Assembly (NCBI RefSeq): GCF_003628555.1
Contig: NZ_CP021731.1
Span: forward strand, 186,001 to 250,000
Reading direction: 5' to 3'
DNA length: 64,000 nt
From: Azoarcus sp. DN11
Lineage (GTDB): Bacteria > Pseudomonadota > Gammaproteobacteria > Burkholderiales > Rhodocyclaceae
Shown here: piece after piece, positions 35,787 through 45,631 of the stretch
How the letters are laid out: every line of letters begins with the position of its first letter
Position numbering within the stretch: the stretch's first letter is position 1
Notes under the pieces: generated by a model
What the model was told of the DNA's origin: nothing
The model's database searches: none
Seen by the model: only the letters and a program-made list of their open reading frames with translations
Position numbers and translations under genes: made by a program

Positions 35787-37921
35787 CCCGTGCGACCCGC
35801 GGCAGCCGTCCCGGCGCCGAGCTGATGGGCGACCTGTTCGATCCCGCGCCGGCGGCGCTCCTCGCCGGCCTCCCGCAGCTGCTGCGGCGCTGGGTCGAGC
35901 ACGGCTGGCTGCGCCCGCTCGACCGCGCCTTCGCGCAATTCCTGCGCGACCATGCGCCCGACGCCGACCCGCTGCTCCTCCTCGCCGCCGCGCTCGCGAG
36001 CCACCAGCTCGGCCGCGGCCACGTCTGCCTCGACCTCGCCGCGACGCTCGCCGACCCGCGCTTCGCGCTGTCGCTGCCGCCCGAAGGGGATGACGAGAGC
36101 GACCTGCCGCCGCTGCCCGACGAAGTGCTCGCCGGCGTCACGCTCGAATGCTGGCGCGCGGCGCTCGACCACCCGCTCCTCGTCGCCCCTGGCGCCGGCA
36201 ACACCCCCCTCGTCTGCGTCGGCACCCGTGTCTACCTGCGCCGCTACTGGCAGTACGAGCGCGACGTGCGCGCGGGCATCGACGCGCGCCTCGCCGCCCC
36301 GCCCGCGGCGCCGGACCCCGCCCCCTTCCGCCAGGCGCTCGACGCGCTCTTCCCGCCGCGGGCAGACGATGCGGTCGATTGGCAGAAGCTCGCCTGCGCC
36401 CTCGTCGCGCGCAGCGCCTTCGGCATCGTCACCGGCGGCCCCGGCACCGGCAAGACCACCACCGTCGTGCGACTGCTCGCGCTGCTGCAAAGCCTCGCCC
36501 TCACCGGCGCGCCGCAGCGCCCGCTGCGCATCCGCCTCGCCGCGCCCACCGGCAAGGCCGCGGCGCGCCTCAACGAATCGATCGCCGGCGCCGTTGAGAA
36601 GCTCGCGCTCGCCGACCTGCCCGGCGGCGAAGCGGTGCGCGCGGCGATCCCGACCGCGGTGAGCACGCTGCACCGCCTGCTCGGCAGCCGCCCCGACACG
36701 CGCCATTTCCGCCACGACGCGGCGAATCCGCTGCCGCTCGACGTGGTCGTCGTCGACGAGGCCTCGATGGTGGACCTCGAGATGATGGCCGCGCTGCTCG
36801 CCGCGCTGCCCGCGCACGCACGCCTCGTGCTGCTCGGCGACAAGGACCAGCTCGCCTCGGTCGAGGCCGGCGCCGTGCTCGGCGAACTGTGCGCCGGCGC
36901 CCGAGAAGGCCGCTACACGCCGGCGACGCGCGACTGGCTCGTCGACGTCGCGGGCGCGCGCCTCGACGCCGCCCTCGTCGACCCGCAGGGCGGACCGCTC
37001 GACCAGGCCGTCGCGATGCTGCGCGTGAGCCACCGCTTCAGCGCCGACAGCGGCATCGGGCGCCTCGCCGAGGCCGTGAACGCGGGCGATCTCGCGGCGA
37101 TGCACGCCTTGTGGCCGCGGGGCTGCGCGGATCTCGCGCGTGTGCGCGTCGCGGCCGGCGATGATGGCGCCTTCCGCGCCCTCGTGATCGACGGCGGCGG
37201 GGCGAACTTCCCCGCGCCAGGGCGCGGCGGCCGCAGCGGCGACGCCGCCCTGGCGCCGCCCGTGGGCTTCGGCCACTACCTTGCGGCCCTGCGCGACGGC
37301 CAGCCGAGCGCCGATGCCGACCCGGCCGCCTTCGACGACTGGGCGCGCATTGTGCTCGCCGCGCATGGCCGGTTCCAGCTCCTGTGTGCGCTGCGCCGCG
37401 GACCGTGGGGCGTGGAAGGGCTCAACGAGCGCGTCGCGCGCCTGCTGCATGCGGCCGGCCTGATCCCGGCCAGCCACGGCTGGTACCTCGGCCGGCCCGT
37501 GCTGGTCACCCACAACGACTACGGCCTGGGCCTCATGAACGGCGACATCGGCATCACGCTGGCCCGCCCGCGGCCCGCCGCGAACGGCGGCGAACCGCAG
37601 TGGGCGCTGCGCGTCGCCTTCCCCGCCGGTGACGGCACGGCCGCCATCCGCTGGGTGCTGCCGAGCCGCCTGCAGGCGGTCGAGACCGTGTATGCGATGA
37701 CCGTGCACAAGTCGCAGGGCTCGGAATTCGCGCATGCCGCGCTGCTGCTGCCCGATGCGCTGAATCCCGTGCTCACGCGCGAGCTCGTCTACACCGGCAT
37801 CACGCGCGCGCGCGAGCGGCTGACGCTGGCAACGGCGGGCCCCGACCGCGTGCTGGACGAGGCGGTGCAGCGCCGCGTGTTGCGCGCGAGCGGGCTGCTG
37901 GCTGGCCCGTCTTCCGTGTGA
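35783..37921 (+). CDS. recD: exodeoxyribonuclease V subunit alpha RecD
   Basis: Predicted 712 residues, ATG 35783 overlapping the recB stop. The fast 5'-3' SF1 helicase of RecBCD. Walker A GGPGTGKTTTV at about residue 220, then LAAPTGKAAARLNESI, Walker B VVVVDEASMVDLEMM, GDKDQLASVEAGAVLGEL, and C-terminal TVHKSQGSEFAHAALLLP and ELVYTGITRARERL, the RecD signature set. It is a little longer than E. coli RecD (608), with an insertion around residues 400-450 (PAPGRGGRSGDAALAPP). It ends the recCBD operon. Confidence 0.95.
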   Translation: MTRATRGSRPGAELMGDLFDPAPAALLAGLPQLLRRWVEHGWLRPLDRAFAQFLRDHAPDADPLLLLAAALASHQLGRGHVCLDLAATLADPRFALSLPPEGDDESDLPPLPDEVLAGVTLECWRAALDHPLLVAPGAGNTPLVCVGTRVYLRRYWQYERDVRAGIDARLAAPPAAPDPAPFRQALDALFPPRADDAVDWQKLACALVARSAFGIVTGGPGTGKTTTVVRLLALLQSLALTGAPQRPLRIRLAAPTGKAAARLNESIAGAVEKLALADLPGGEAVRAAIPTAVSTLHRLLGSRPDTRHFRHDAANPLPLDVVVVDEASMVDLEMMAALLAALPAHARLVLLGDKDQLASVEAGAVLGELCAGAREGRYTPATRDWLVDVAGARLDAALVDPQGGPLDQAVAMLRVSHRFSADSGIGRLAEAVNAGDLAAMHALWPRGCADLARVRVAAGDDGAFRALVIDGGGANFPAPGRGGRSGDAALAPPVGFGHYLAALRDGQPSADADPAAFDDWARIVLAAHGRFQLLCALRRGPWGVEGLNERVARLLHAAGLIPASHGWYLGRPVLVTHNDYGLGLMNGDIGITLARPRPAANGGEPQWALRVAFPAGDGTAAIRWVLPSRLQAVETVYAMTVHKSQGSEFAHAALLLPDALNPVLTRELVYTGITRARERLTLATAGPDRVLDEAVQRRVLRASGLLAGPSSV

Positions 37922-38223
37922 GCCGGCCGCCGCGCACTGGCCCCGCGGGTGTTTCGGGATAGGCCGAATGCCAAGTGATCCGTATGCGGAAATTCGTGAC
38001 GGATAGCCGTTATTACCTGAATCGGATAGGAAAAAATGCGGCTATCGGTACCCGGGGCGGGGAAGCCCCGTAAGGTTTGCGGCGTGCGGGATGTGCCGCG
38101 GCCAGCTGCATCTTGTAGCGTTAAGTCGTTCACGGTTTTCGCCGGTGATTGCGCGCACACTGCATCGAGGGTGCGCACGGGGCATTTCACCCGTCGTGCC
38201 TCTTGCAAGAGGTCGATGCAAAC
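37922..38223. other. 302-base intergenic stretch with a GC hairpin before the NtrB-like kinase
   Basis: No gene is supported. CGGGGC (38053-38058) and GCCCCG (38065-38070) form a perfect 6-base stem with a GGGGAA loop. No T-run follows and it does not fit any riboswitch I know. I found no convincing sigma-54 site here, so the kinase/regulator pair may have a sigma-70 promoter. Confidence 0.4.
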
Positions 38224-39639
38224 ATGGACAGCGTCCGGAAACCCTTCAACCTGCGCAAATGGTTCTCCATCGTCAGCCTGGTGGTGACGGGGGGGGCGGC
38301 AATTGTCTCGGGCGCGATCCTGTCCAGCTTTTTCGTGAACGAGGCGATCAAGCGCGACGCGATGCTGACGACGCAGTTCATCCAGTCGATCGCCGAGATC
38401 GAGTCGCGCCACGCCCGCCTGGGCCCGAACCACACCAGCCTCGCCGCCATTCTCGATGATCGCCTGACGGCGCGGGAGCTCGGCGTTCCGGAGGAAAACC
38501 TCGAGCGTGCACGCGCGGAATTCTTCGATCATCTCCGCCAGATGCCCGAAGCCCTGCTCGCGACCGTGTTCGCGCCTGACGCCTTCGTGATCTGGTCGGC
38601 CAATCCCAAGCTGACCGGGCAGAGGCTAAGTGACAACGACGAGCTGCAGGAAGTCCTCGAGCACCGCCAGACGGTGGCCGCGGGCCATCTCAAGGAGTCC
38701 GAGGGCAAGAAGGCCGAGCAGAAGTTCGTGCGCGAGCCGAAGGACATGTACATCGAGAACTACGTGCCCCTGCTCAACACCGACGGGAGCGTGGCCTCCG
38801 TGGTCGAGATCTACAAGGAGCCGCGGGACCTCATCAGTTCGCTCAAGCGCGGCTATCTGCTGATCTGGCTGGCCGCCCTGCTGTCGGGCGGCGCGATCTA
38901 CGGATGCCTGCACTGGATCATCGACCGGGCCGCGCGCGAACTCGACGCCCAGCAGCGCGAGATCGTCGAGAACCAGACGCTGGTCGCGCTCGGCGAGATG
39001 TCGTCGGCGATCGCGCACGGCCTGCGCAACCCGCTCGCCTCGATCCGCTCCAGCGCCGAAGTCGCGCTCGAACTGGGCGATTCCGGGACCACGAAGAACC
39101 TCAACGACATCATCACCCAGGTCGATCGCGTGTCAAAGTGGGTACGGGAATTGCTACAGTTTTCGAGGCCGATCACCGACCAGAATGAGGCCGTGAACGT
39201 CGTGACTGCGCTGGACAACGCGCTGAGCACCTACGATGTGCAGATACAGCGGGCCGGCATCGAAATCGACTGGGCGCCGCAAGCGGCACCCGCGGTGGCG
39301 GTGCAAGCCAACGGCTCGCTGCTGGAACAGGCGCTCAACAGCGTGTTCTCCAACGCGATCGAGGCGATGCCGCGCGGCGGGCGCCTCGGCGTGGCCGTCG
39401 AGCAGCCCGCGCGCGACCGCGTCACGGTCAGGGTGGCCGACACCGGCTGCGGGATGTCCGAGGCGCAGCTGAAGACGCTCTTCAAGCCGTTCCACACGAC
39501 AAAACGTGGCGGCCTGGGGGTTGGATTGGTGCTGGTAAGCCGGATAATGGAACGCTTCGGTGGTGCGGTTGAACTGGACAGCAAGGAACAGGCGGGAACC
39601 ACCGTCCGTCTGACCTTCAAGGTAGCGAATCAGGAGTAG
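38224..39639 (+). CDS. membrane-bound NtrB-like sensor histidine kinase
   Basis: Predicted 471 residues from ATG 38224; the frame upstream to 38149 is not used. Membrane segment 1 is at about 15-37 (WFSIVSLVVTGGAAIVSGAILSSFF), followed by an extracytoplasmic sensor (about 40-208) containing IENYVPLLNTDGSVASVVEIYKEP, a segment often seen in Cache/PAS-like sensors, then membrane segment 2 at about 212-232. The HisKA box has His265 in MSSAIAHGLRNPLASIRSS (HG instead of the usual HE). The ATPase domain shows NAIEAMP, DTGCGM and GGLGVGLVLVSRIMERFG. It pairs with the regulator 4 bases downstream. In Pseudomonas putida GB-1, a sigma-54 kinase/regulator set (MnxS/MnxR) is needed for Mn oxidation, an interesting parallel. 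Confidence 0.88.
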   Translation: MDSVRKPFNLRKWFSIVSLVVTGGAAIVSGAILSSFFVNEAIKRDAMLTTQFIQSIAEIESRHARLGPNHTSLAAILDDRLTARELGVPEENLERARAEFFDHLRQMPEALLATVFAPDAFVIWSANPKLTGQRLSDNDELQEVLEHRQTVAAGHLKESEGKKAEQKFVREPKDMYIENYVPLLNTDGSVASVVEIYKEPRDLISSLKRGYLLIWLAALLSGGAIYGCLHWIIDRAARELDAQQREIVENQTLVALGEMSSAIAHGLRNPLASIRSSAEVALELGDSGTTKNLNDIITQVDRVSKWVRELLQFSRPITDQNEAVNVVTALDNALSTYDVQIQRAGIEIDWAPQAAPAVAVQANGSLLEQALNSVFSNAIEAMPRGGRLGVAVEQPARDRVTVRVADTGCGMSEAQLKTLFKPFHTTKRGGLGVGLVLVSRIMERFGGAVELDSKEQAGTTVRLTFKVANQE

Positions 39640-39643
39640 GAAG

Positions 39644-41056
<1,413 letters not shown>

Positions 41057-41082
41057 CGCAAGGAGTACGGGAGGGGAGGGGG

Positions 41083-41113
41083 AAAGGGGCGCGACGCGAG
41101 CCGCGCCCTTTTT
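41083..41113 (+). terminator. intrinsic terminator after the two-component operon
   Basis: AAAGGGGCGCG (41083-41093) and CGCGCCCTTTT (41102-41112) form an 11-pair stem with one G-T pair around an 8-base loop, ending in TTTTT. It sits 27 bases after the regulator stop, ahead of the convergent gspF, and could work weakly for that strand too. Confidence 0.8.
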
Positions 41114-41150
41114 CCTGTCGCGGTGCCGCCGGGACCGCGTGCGCGGGCGC

Positions 41151-42341
41151 TTACTGGATGCTGCTCGCCAGCTCGAAGATCGGGATGTACATCAGGATCA
41201 CGATGACGCCGATCACCAGGCCGATGAAGACCATCAGCAGCGGTTCGAACAGGCGCACGAACCACTCGATGAAGCGGCCCATCTCCTCGTCGTAGAAGTC
41301 GGCGGTGCGCTCCATCATTTCGCCCAGGTTGCCCGCGTGCTCGCCGGCGCGCAGCATGCGCAGCGACACCGGCGTCGCCAGGTGGTTCTTTTCCAGCGCC
41401 CAGGACAGCGCCTGGCCTTCGCGCACGCGCGCGGCGACTTCATCCAGGCGGCTGCGCACGCCGACGCCGAGCAGGCCGCGCACCATGCCGATCGCGGTCA
41501 GGATGGGGATGCCGCCTTGCAGCAGGATGCCCAGCGAGCGGTAGAAGCGCGCCATCTCGTAGATGAACAGCCGCTTGCGGATCGCCGGCACGGCCTCCAG
41601 CGCCTTCGCCAGCGCGCGCCGCACCGGCGGCTGGCGCAGCAGCAGTGCCGCCCCGGCGACGGCCGCCACCGCGCCGGCGCCCAGCGCCGCCTGGTGCGCG
41701 TGCAGGAACTGGCCGGCGCTCAGCAGCACGCGCGAGAGCCACGGCAGGTTGGAGCCGAGGTCCTCGAACACCACCGCGAAGCGCGGCACCACGTAACCGA
41801 TCAGGAACAGCAGCACGCCGCAGCCGACGAGGAACAGCAGCACCGGATACACCGCGGCGCTGACGATCTTCTGGCGCACTTCGTCGACGCGGCTGCGGTA
41901 GGCCACGTAACGGCCCAGCGCGGCGCCGACCTCGCCGGTCTTCTCGCTCGACTGGATCAGCGCGACGTACAGCTCGGGAAAGACTTCGGGCGTGCGCGCA
42001 AGCGCCTGCGACAGCGACTTGCCCTCGTACAGCGCGCGCACCAGGTCGTCCAGCACCTTGCGCGCCTGGGCGTCGCTCTCCTTCTCGGTGAGGCTCTCCA
42101 GCGCATCGATGAGGGCGAGGCCGGCGTTGAGCAGTGTCGCCAGCTCCTGGCTGAAGAGCACCAGCGGAAAGGCTTCCCGCCGCTGCCAGCGCAGCGCCGG
42201 CAGGCGTCGGGCCGTGCGCAGCGACATCACGCGCAGGCCCTGGTCCTCGGCCTGGCGGCGCGCGTCGGCGAGGTTCGCCGCGTCGATCGTCAGTGCGACG
42301 ACGCTGGCCTCGCGGCTGACCCCCTTGACGTGAAAGCGCAT
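41151..42341 (-). CDS. gspF: type II secretion inner-membrane platform protein GspF
   Basis: Predicted 396 residues, starting at 42341. Two T2SS/T4P F-domains: FPLVLFSQELATLLNAGLALIDALESL in the first and EMARFYRSLGILLQGGIPILTAIGMV in the second. Three membrane segments are visible (about 163-190, 210-235 and 365-390). YEGKSLSQALARTPEVFPELYVALIQSSEKTGEVGAALGRYVAY is a typical cytoplasmic helix region. GspF anchors the assembly ATPase and pseudopilus in the inner membrane. Paired with gspG upstream on the same strand across a repeat. It belongs with gspE and the secretin at 58250-64000. Confidence 0.92.
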   Translation of the reverse strand: MRFHVKGVSREASVVALTIDAANLADARRQAEDQGLRVMSLRTARRLPALRWQRREAFPLVLFSQELATLLNAGLALIDALESLTEKESDAQARKVLDDLVRALYEGKSLSQALARTPEVFPELYVALIQSSEKTGEVGAALGRYVAYRSRVDEVRQKIVSAAVYPVLLFLVGCGVLLFLIGYVVPRFAVVFEDLGSNLPWLSRVLLSAGQFLHAHQAALGAGAVAAVAGAALLLRQPPVRRALAKALEAVPAIRKRLFIYEMARFYRSLGILLQGGIPILTAIGMVRGLLGVGVRSRLDEVAARVREGQALSWALEKNHLATPVSLRMLRAGEHAGNLGEMMERTADFYDEEMGRFIEWFVRLFEPLLMVFIGLVIGVIVILMYIPIFELASSIQ

Positions 42342-42385
42342 GGCGGCACCTGCTGAAAAGTGGCGATTAACCCGGCGACCAATTG

Positions 42386-42450
42386 CCGTTCGGGCCGAGC
42401 GTGTCGAAGCCCCTGCTGAGCCCGCCCTTCGGCAAGCTCAGGGCGAACGG
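42386..42450. repeat. REP-like imperfect palindrome between gspG and gspF
   Basis: CCGTTCGGGCCGAGCGTGTCGAAG and its near reverse complement CTTCGGCAAGCTCAGGGCGAACGG are separated by a short GC-rich loop. The right arm is nearly identical to the element at 6998-7024. It could form a large hairpin in the gspG-gspF transcript and tune the relative amount of GspF made. Confidence 0.65.
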
Positions 42451-42483
42451 GGGGGGCTATTCAATGGCCTTGTCGATAACGTC

Positions 42484-42930
42484 TCACTGCCAGCTGTTCA
42501 CGTCGGCGTTTTCGCCGTCGCCGCCCGGCTGGCCATCCTTGCCCAGCGAGGACAGGTCGTATTCGCCGTGCTCGCCGGGTGCCGCGTAGATGTAATTGCG
42601 GCCCCACGGGTCGGCCGGAATGTTCTTCTGCAGGTAGGGGCCGGCCCACCGCGGCTCGTTGGCGGGGCGCGTCACCAGCGCCGCCAGGCCCTGTTCGGTC
42701 GTCGGGTAGTGGCCGGTGTCGAGGCGGTACAGGTCCAGCGCCTTGGCGAAACCCTCGACCTGCGCACGTGCGGCCTTCACTTCCGATTTGCCGAGCTGGC
42801 TGAAATATTTCGGCGCCACCAGGCCGGCGAGCAGGCCCAGCACCACCAGCACGACCAGCAGTTCCAGCAGGGTGAAGCCGCGCGAAGGGCCGCGGGCGGC
42901 GCCGCGGCGAAGCATTCGACAGTCATCCAT
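42484..42930 (-). CDS. gspG: type II secretion major pseudopilin GspG
   Basis: Predicted 148 residues from ATG 42930 (MDDCRMLRRGAARG); an internal ATG at 42915 is an alternative. The prepilin cleavage motif is RGFTLLELLVVLVVLGLLAGLVAPKYF with Glu at +5. The C-terminal part has PADPWGRNYIYAAPGEHGEYDLSSLGKDGQPGG, the conserved Ca-binding tail of GspG. It is the main subunit of the pseudopilus that pushes exoproteins through the secretin. Transcribed leftward with gspF, divergent from the lytic transglycosylase, behind a sigma-54-like site at 43005-43019. Confidence 0.93.
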   Translation of the reverse strand: MDDCRMLRRGAARGPSRGFTLLELLVVLVVLGLLAGLVAPKYFSQLGKSEVKAARAQVEGFAKALDLYRLDTGHYPTTEQGLAALVTRPANEPRWAGPYLQKNIPADPWGRNYIYAAPGEHGEYDLSSLGKDGQPGGDGENADVNSWQ

Positions 42931-43004
42931 GATGTTGTCCGCAGAAATGAGGGAGGTGTCCCGCCAGTGTAGGAACAGGCTTCGGGCGGCGTCAATTTGC
43001 AGCA

Positions 43005-43019
43005 GCAGGAAACATGCCG
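43005..43019 (-). promoter_or_regulatory. weak sigma-54-like promoter facing gspG
   Basis: On the minus strand the sequence reads CGGCATG, N4 (TTTC), CTGC. The GG-N10-GC spacing of sigma-54 promoters is kept, but several consensus bases (TGGCACG..TTGC) differ. It lies about 75 bases ahead of the gspG start, back to back with the stronger site at 43053. Confidence 0.4.
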
Positions 43020-43052
43020 GGGGCGTGACAGGTGTCGCGGGCCGGAAGGGGA

Positions 43053-43067
43053 AGGCACGCCGCTTGC
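43053..43067 (+). promoter_or_regulatory. sigma-54-type promoter of the lytic transglycosylase gene
   Basis: AGGCACG, N4 (CCGC), TTGC matches the -24/-12 consensus TGGCACG-N4-TTGC at all but the first base. Start of transcription would be near 43079, right at the 5' side of the hairpin at 43084-43099. Confidence 0.65.
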
Positions 43068-43083
43068 GTAGCACCGTCCGGAG

Positions 43084-43099
43084 CGGGGATTCGTCCCCG
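43084..43099 (+). promoter_or_regulatory. leader hairpin with TTCG loop
   Basis: CGGGGA, TTCG, TCCCCG: a perfect 6-pair stem closed by a stable TTCG tetraloop. It would lie within the first 20 bases of the transglycosylase mRNA if transcription starts from the sigma-54 site, where it may protect the 5' end. Confidence 0.5.
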
Positions 43100-43127
43100 G
43101 TGTACATGACCGTCCTGGAGCCGCCAC

Positions 43128-43760
43128 ATGAAACCGCCGATCCCGCTTCTCGCCGCCGTCTGGTTCGCACTGCCGCTGGCCGCGCAGGCCGATGTCTATC
43201 TCAAGGTCGAACCGGACGGGACGGTCACGCTCACCGACGAACCGCGTCGCGGTTTCGAACGCGTCGTCACGGCGCCCGCCCCCAGGAGTGGGGGATCGGC
43301 CCCCATAGGCGGGACCGGCCTCGTCCACGGCGAGCCGTCGGGCGAGATCGGTGCGCTGCCCTTCGCTCCGCAGGTCGCTGCGGCCGCGGCCGAGCACGAT
43401 CTGCCGGAGGCGCTCATCCATGCGGTGATCCGCGTCGAATCCAACTACGACCCGCGGGCGGTGTCGCCCAAGGGGGCGGTCGGCCTGATGCAGCTGATGC
43501 CCCGCACGGCGCGTGCGATGGGCGTCGTCGACGCACGCAATCCGGCCGAAAACATCCGTGGCGGCGCGCGTTACCTCAAGCGCCTGCTGGAGATGTTCGG
43601 CAACGACGTCGGGCGCGCCGTGGCCGCGTACAACGCCGGACCGGGCGCGGTCGTGCGCAGCGGCGGCATGCCGCCGTTCGCCGAGACGCGGCGTTACGTG
43701 CCGCGCGTGATCGAGCATTTCGAGCGCCTGGGTGGCCGCCGCGCCGGGAGGCTGTCGTGA
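43128..43760 (+). CDS. exported lytic transglycosylase (SLT family)
   Basis: Predicted 210 residues. Signal peptide about 1-21 (LLAAVWFALPLAAQADV), then a short DUF4124-like segment (YLKVEPDGTVTLTDEP), then an SLT domain: LPEALIHAVIRVESNYDPRAVSPKGAVGLMQLMPRTA with catalytic Glu in VESNYD, GGARYLKRLL, and AVAAYNAGPGAV. It cuts peptidoglycan glycan strands. Small SLTs often clear space for secretion machines, and this one is divergent from gspGF behind its own sigma-54-type promoter, so a role in building the T2SS channel is plausible. Confidence 0.88.
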   Translation: MKPPIPLLAAVWFALPLAAQADVYLKVEPDGTVTLTDEPRRGFERVVTAPAPRSGGSAPIGGTGLVHGEPSGEIGALPFAPQVAAAAAEHDLPEALIHAVIRVESNYDPRAVSPKGAVGLMQLMPRTARAMGVVDARNPAENIRGGARYLKRLLEMFGNDVGRAVAAYNAGPGAVVRSGGMPPFAETRRYVPRVIEHFERLGGRRAGRLS

Positions 43761-43825
43761 ACGACCGGGGGAATCTCCCGTTGTTGGGGGAGTACCCCCA
43801 CTCTTTGTGGCTGTGGGAGAATGCC

Positions 43826-43839
43826 CCCCGAAAGCGGGG
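43826..43839. promoter_or_regulatory. candidate enhancer dyad CCCCGAAAGCGGGG (copy 1)
   Basis: This 14-base sequence recurs exactly, on the other strand, at 57446-57459, and a degenerate form (CCGAAAGTGGG) is at 45632-45642. All three lie 65-97 bases ahead of a sigma-54-like -24/-12 element, the usual place for binding of an NtrC-type activator. Function is inferred. Confidence 0.45.
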
Positions 43840-43935
43840 GAGATGAGGAGGAGGTGGCGCTCGACCCCCGACACTGGCTGCGCATCGGGCCGGCGCCATG
43901 CGCCAGATCAAGGAACGTAGCCGGTGAGTGCAGTA

Positions 43936-43950
43936 TGGTGCGGCGTTTGT
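43936..43950 (+). promoter_or_regulatory. weak sigma-54-like promoter before the DUF2946-like gene
   Basis: TGGTGCG, N4 (GCGT), TTGT keeps the GG at -24 but has GT in place of GC at -12, so it is well below consensus. It is listed because it lies 97 bases after the CCCCGAAAGCGGGG dyad, close to the 94 bases seen at the multicopper oxidase promoter. Confidence 0.25.
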
Positions 43951-44075
43951 TCAAGGTCTCCGGGGAAGGGTCCCCGGGGAAATGCCGATGCGGAACAGGG
44001 GAAAATGAGCACGATGGGTGAGGTCGCCGCCCGGCCGCAGCGGTTCGGAGCGCACGCCACGGCGAGGCAGCCGTG

Positions 44076-44486
44076 ATGGCGTGCGGGCGTCCGGCTGCCG
44101 GAAGGGGGCAGCACGGCGAGCGCATCCTCGTCGCGGTGCTGGCCTTCGTGCTGTGGCTGGCGCCCATCCTCGCGCTGGGCCACGCGATAACGCACGACCC
44201 GGTGCCGGGGTCCGACATCTGCCGGGCGCAGTCCGCCGGGAGTGCGGACGAGCATCCCGCCACCGGGGGCGGCCATCGCTGCCAGGATTGCTGCTGCTCG
44301 GCGGTGCGCCTCGGCGGCGGGCCGCCGGCGAGCACGGGCTGGTTCTTCCTTCCGGCGTCCGCGCCCGTGCTCGCGGGCGACGTGTCCTCCGTTCCGCGCC
44401 CGCTCGTGTGGCGCGACCTTGCGCCGCCCCCGCGTGCGCCCCCCTCCCCGGCCGCTGATTCTGCCGTCGCACCCGGCATCGGCTGA
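44076..44486 (+). CDS. DUF2946-like Cys/His-containing membrane protein
   Basis: Predicted 136 residues from ATG 44076 (GTG 44073 is possible). One hydrophobic segment (about 17-37, ILVAVLAFVLWLAPILALGHAITH) is followed by a short region with HRCQDCCCSA and ICRAQ, and a Pro-rich tail. This architecture (signal/anchor, then CxxCCC and His) fits DUF2946-type proteins found in copper gene clusters. It precedes the His-rich outer-membrane protein and the multicopper oxidase, so copper handling is a fair inference. Assignment to the family is by eye only. Confidence 0.6.
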   Translation: MACGRPAAGRGQHGERILVAVLAFVLWLAPILALGHAITHDPVPGSDICRAQSAGSADEHPATGGGHRCQDCCCSAVRLGGGPPASTGWFFLPASAPVLAGDVSSVPRPLVWRDLAPPPRAPPSPAADSAVAPGIG

Positions 44487-44564
44487 TCGTCCGATGCCGC
44501 CCGATCACGAATTCAGGCCCTGATCCGCCCATCTGCGTGGTGGACGGGGCCGGGGAGTCCAACC

Positions 44565-45530
44565 ATGTTTTGCCTTCGCCCTGTCGCGGCGAGCGCGCTC
44601 GCGCTCGCGCTTGCCGTACCGTCAGCCGCCTTCGCGTCCTGCGGCTCCGCCTTTTGCTCGGTCAATACCAGCTCGGCCTTCATGAACGCCGGCCTCGCGG
44701 GTGACACCCGCCTGGGCCTGCGCTACGAGTTCATCGACCAGCGCCACCCCATGCACGGCGACAACGACGTGTCGGTGGGCGAGCTCCCGCGCCATCACGA
44801 CGAAGTGCGCACGCTCAACCGCAACACGCTGTTCACGCTGGAGCGCGATCTCGCACCGGACTGGACGATCGGCGCGACGCTGCCGCTGGTTGACCGCAGC
44901 CACAAGCACATCCACAACCACCATGAAGAAGACGGCGACGTGCACCACGTCCCCGAGACCTGGAATTTCCGCGAGCTCGGCGACCTGCGCATCGAGGCGC
45001 GCCACGAACTCCTTACCAGCCGTGAGCAGGGGGTTGGCGTGAGCTTCGGGGTCAAGCTGCCCACCGGCCGCACCAACCTGAAGAACCGCGACGGCGACCT
45101 GGCCGAGCGCAGCCTGCAGCCGGGCAGCGGCACCACCGACCTGCTGCTGGGGGCGCACTGGCGCCGGGAACTGGCGGGCGGCTCGACGGCGTTCGCGAGC
45201 GTCAGCGCGGATCTGGCGACCGCAGAGCATGACGGCTACCGCCCCGGCCACCGCATGCACCTCGATGTCGGCTGGCTCAAGCCGGTCAGCGACCGCCTGA
45301 GCTTCCCGCTGCAGCTCAACGTGTCGTACAAGGCGCGTGACCGCGGCGCCGAGGCCGAGCCGGAGGATTCGGGCGCGACGACGGTGGCGCTGAGTCCGGG
45401 AGTCAGCTGGCAGATGTCGCCGCACTGGCAGCTCTACGGCTACTACCAGCGTCCCATCTATCAGCACGTGAACGGCGTGCAGCTCACGTCGCGCTGGAGC
45501 GCCGTGCTCGGAACGACCTACGCGTTCTGA
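44565..45530 (+). CDS. His-rich outer-membrane beta-barrel protein
   Basis: Predicted 321 residues. Signal peptide about 1-24 ends SAAFAS. The mature chain alternates polar/hydrophobic strands (LGLRYEFIDQRH, TLFTLERDLAPDWTIGATLPLV, VGVSFGVKLPTGRTNLKNRDGD) and ends in TYAF with terminal Phe, as outer-membrane barrels do. A loop rich in His and acids (SHKHIHNHHEEDGDVHHV at about 105-124) could bind metal. Two cysteine pairs sit at the start (SCGSAFCSV). It may be a metal-linked channel; no named family is certain. It directly precedes the multicopper oxidase promoter region. Confidence 0.7.
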   Translation: MFCLRPVAASALALALAVPSAAFASCGSAFCSVNTSSAFMNAGLAGDTRLGLRYEFIDQRHPMHGDNDVSVGELPRHHDEVRTLNRNTLFTLERDLAPDWTIGATLPLVDRSHKHIHNHHEEDGDVHHVPETWNFRELGDLRIEARHELLTSREQGVGVSFGVKLPTGRTNLKNRDGDLAERSLQPGSGTTDLLLGAHWRRELAGGSTAFASVSADLATAEHDGYRPGHRMHLDVGWLKPVSDRLSFPLQLNVSYKARDRGAEAEPEDSGATTVALSPGVSWQMSPHWQLYGYYQRPIYQHVNGVQLTSRWSAVLGTTYAF

Positions 45531-45631
45531 GCCGGCCCCTTTTCCCCCGCCCCGGCCGCGCGACGCCCTGTCGCCGGCCGGAAGCCGCACGCCGCCCGGC
45601 CGCGTGCGGGGAATCCTCGCCCACGCCGCGT

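Larger units (their letters stand above)
43761..44075. other. 315-base intergenic stretch rich in G/C dyads
   Basis: No gene is supported. It holds TGGGGG-AGTA-CCCCCA (perfect 6-base arms, about 43785-43800) and CCCCCG-AAAG-CGGGGG (43825-43840), plus a weak sigma-54-like site at 43936. It separates the transglycosylase from the DUF2946-like gene, and the dyads may be enhancer sites or terminator-like structures. Confidence 0.5.

Noticed and set aside
28387..37735. Very long minus-strand frames across recC, recB and recD
   Set aside because: Shadows of recBCD; Arg/Glu/Val-rich composition and no domains.
38053..38070. GC hairpin as a possible cyclic-di-GMP or other riboswitch
   Set aside because: A single short stem without conserved junction sequences; it does not match any riboswitch core I know.
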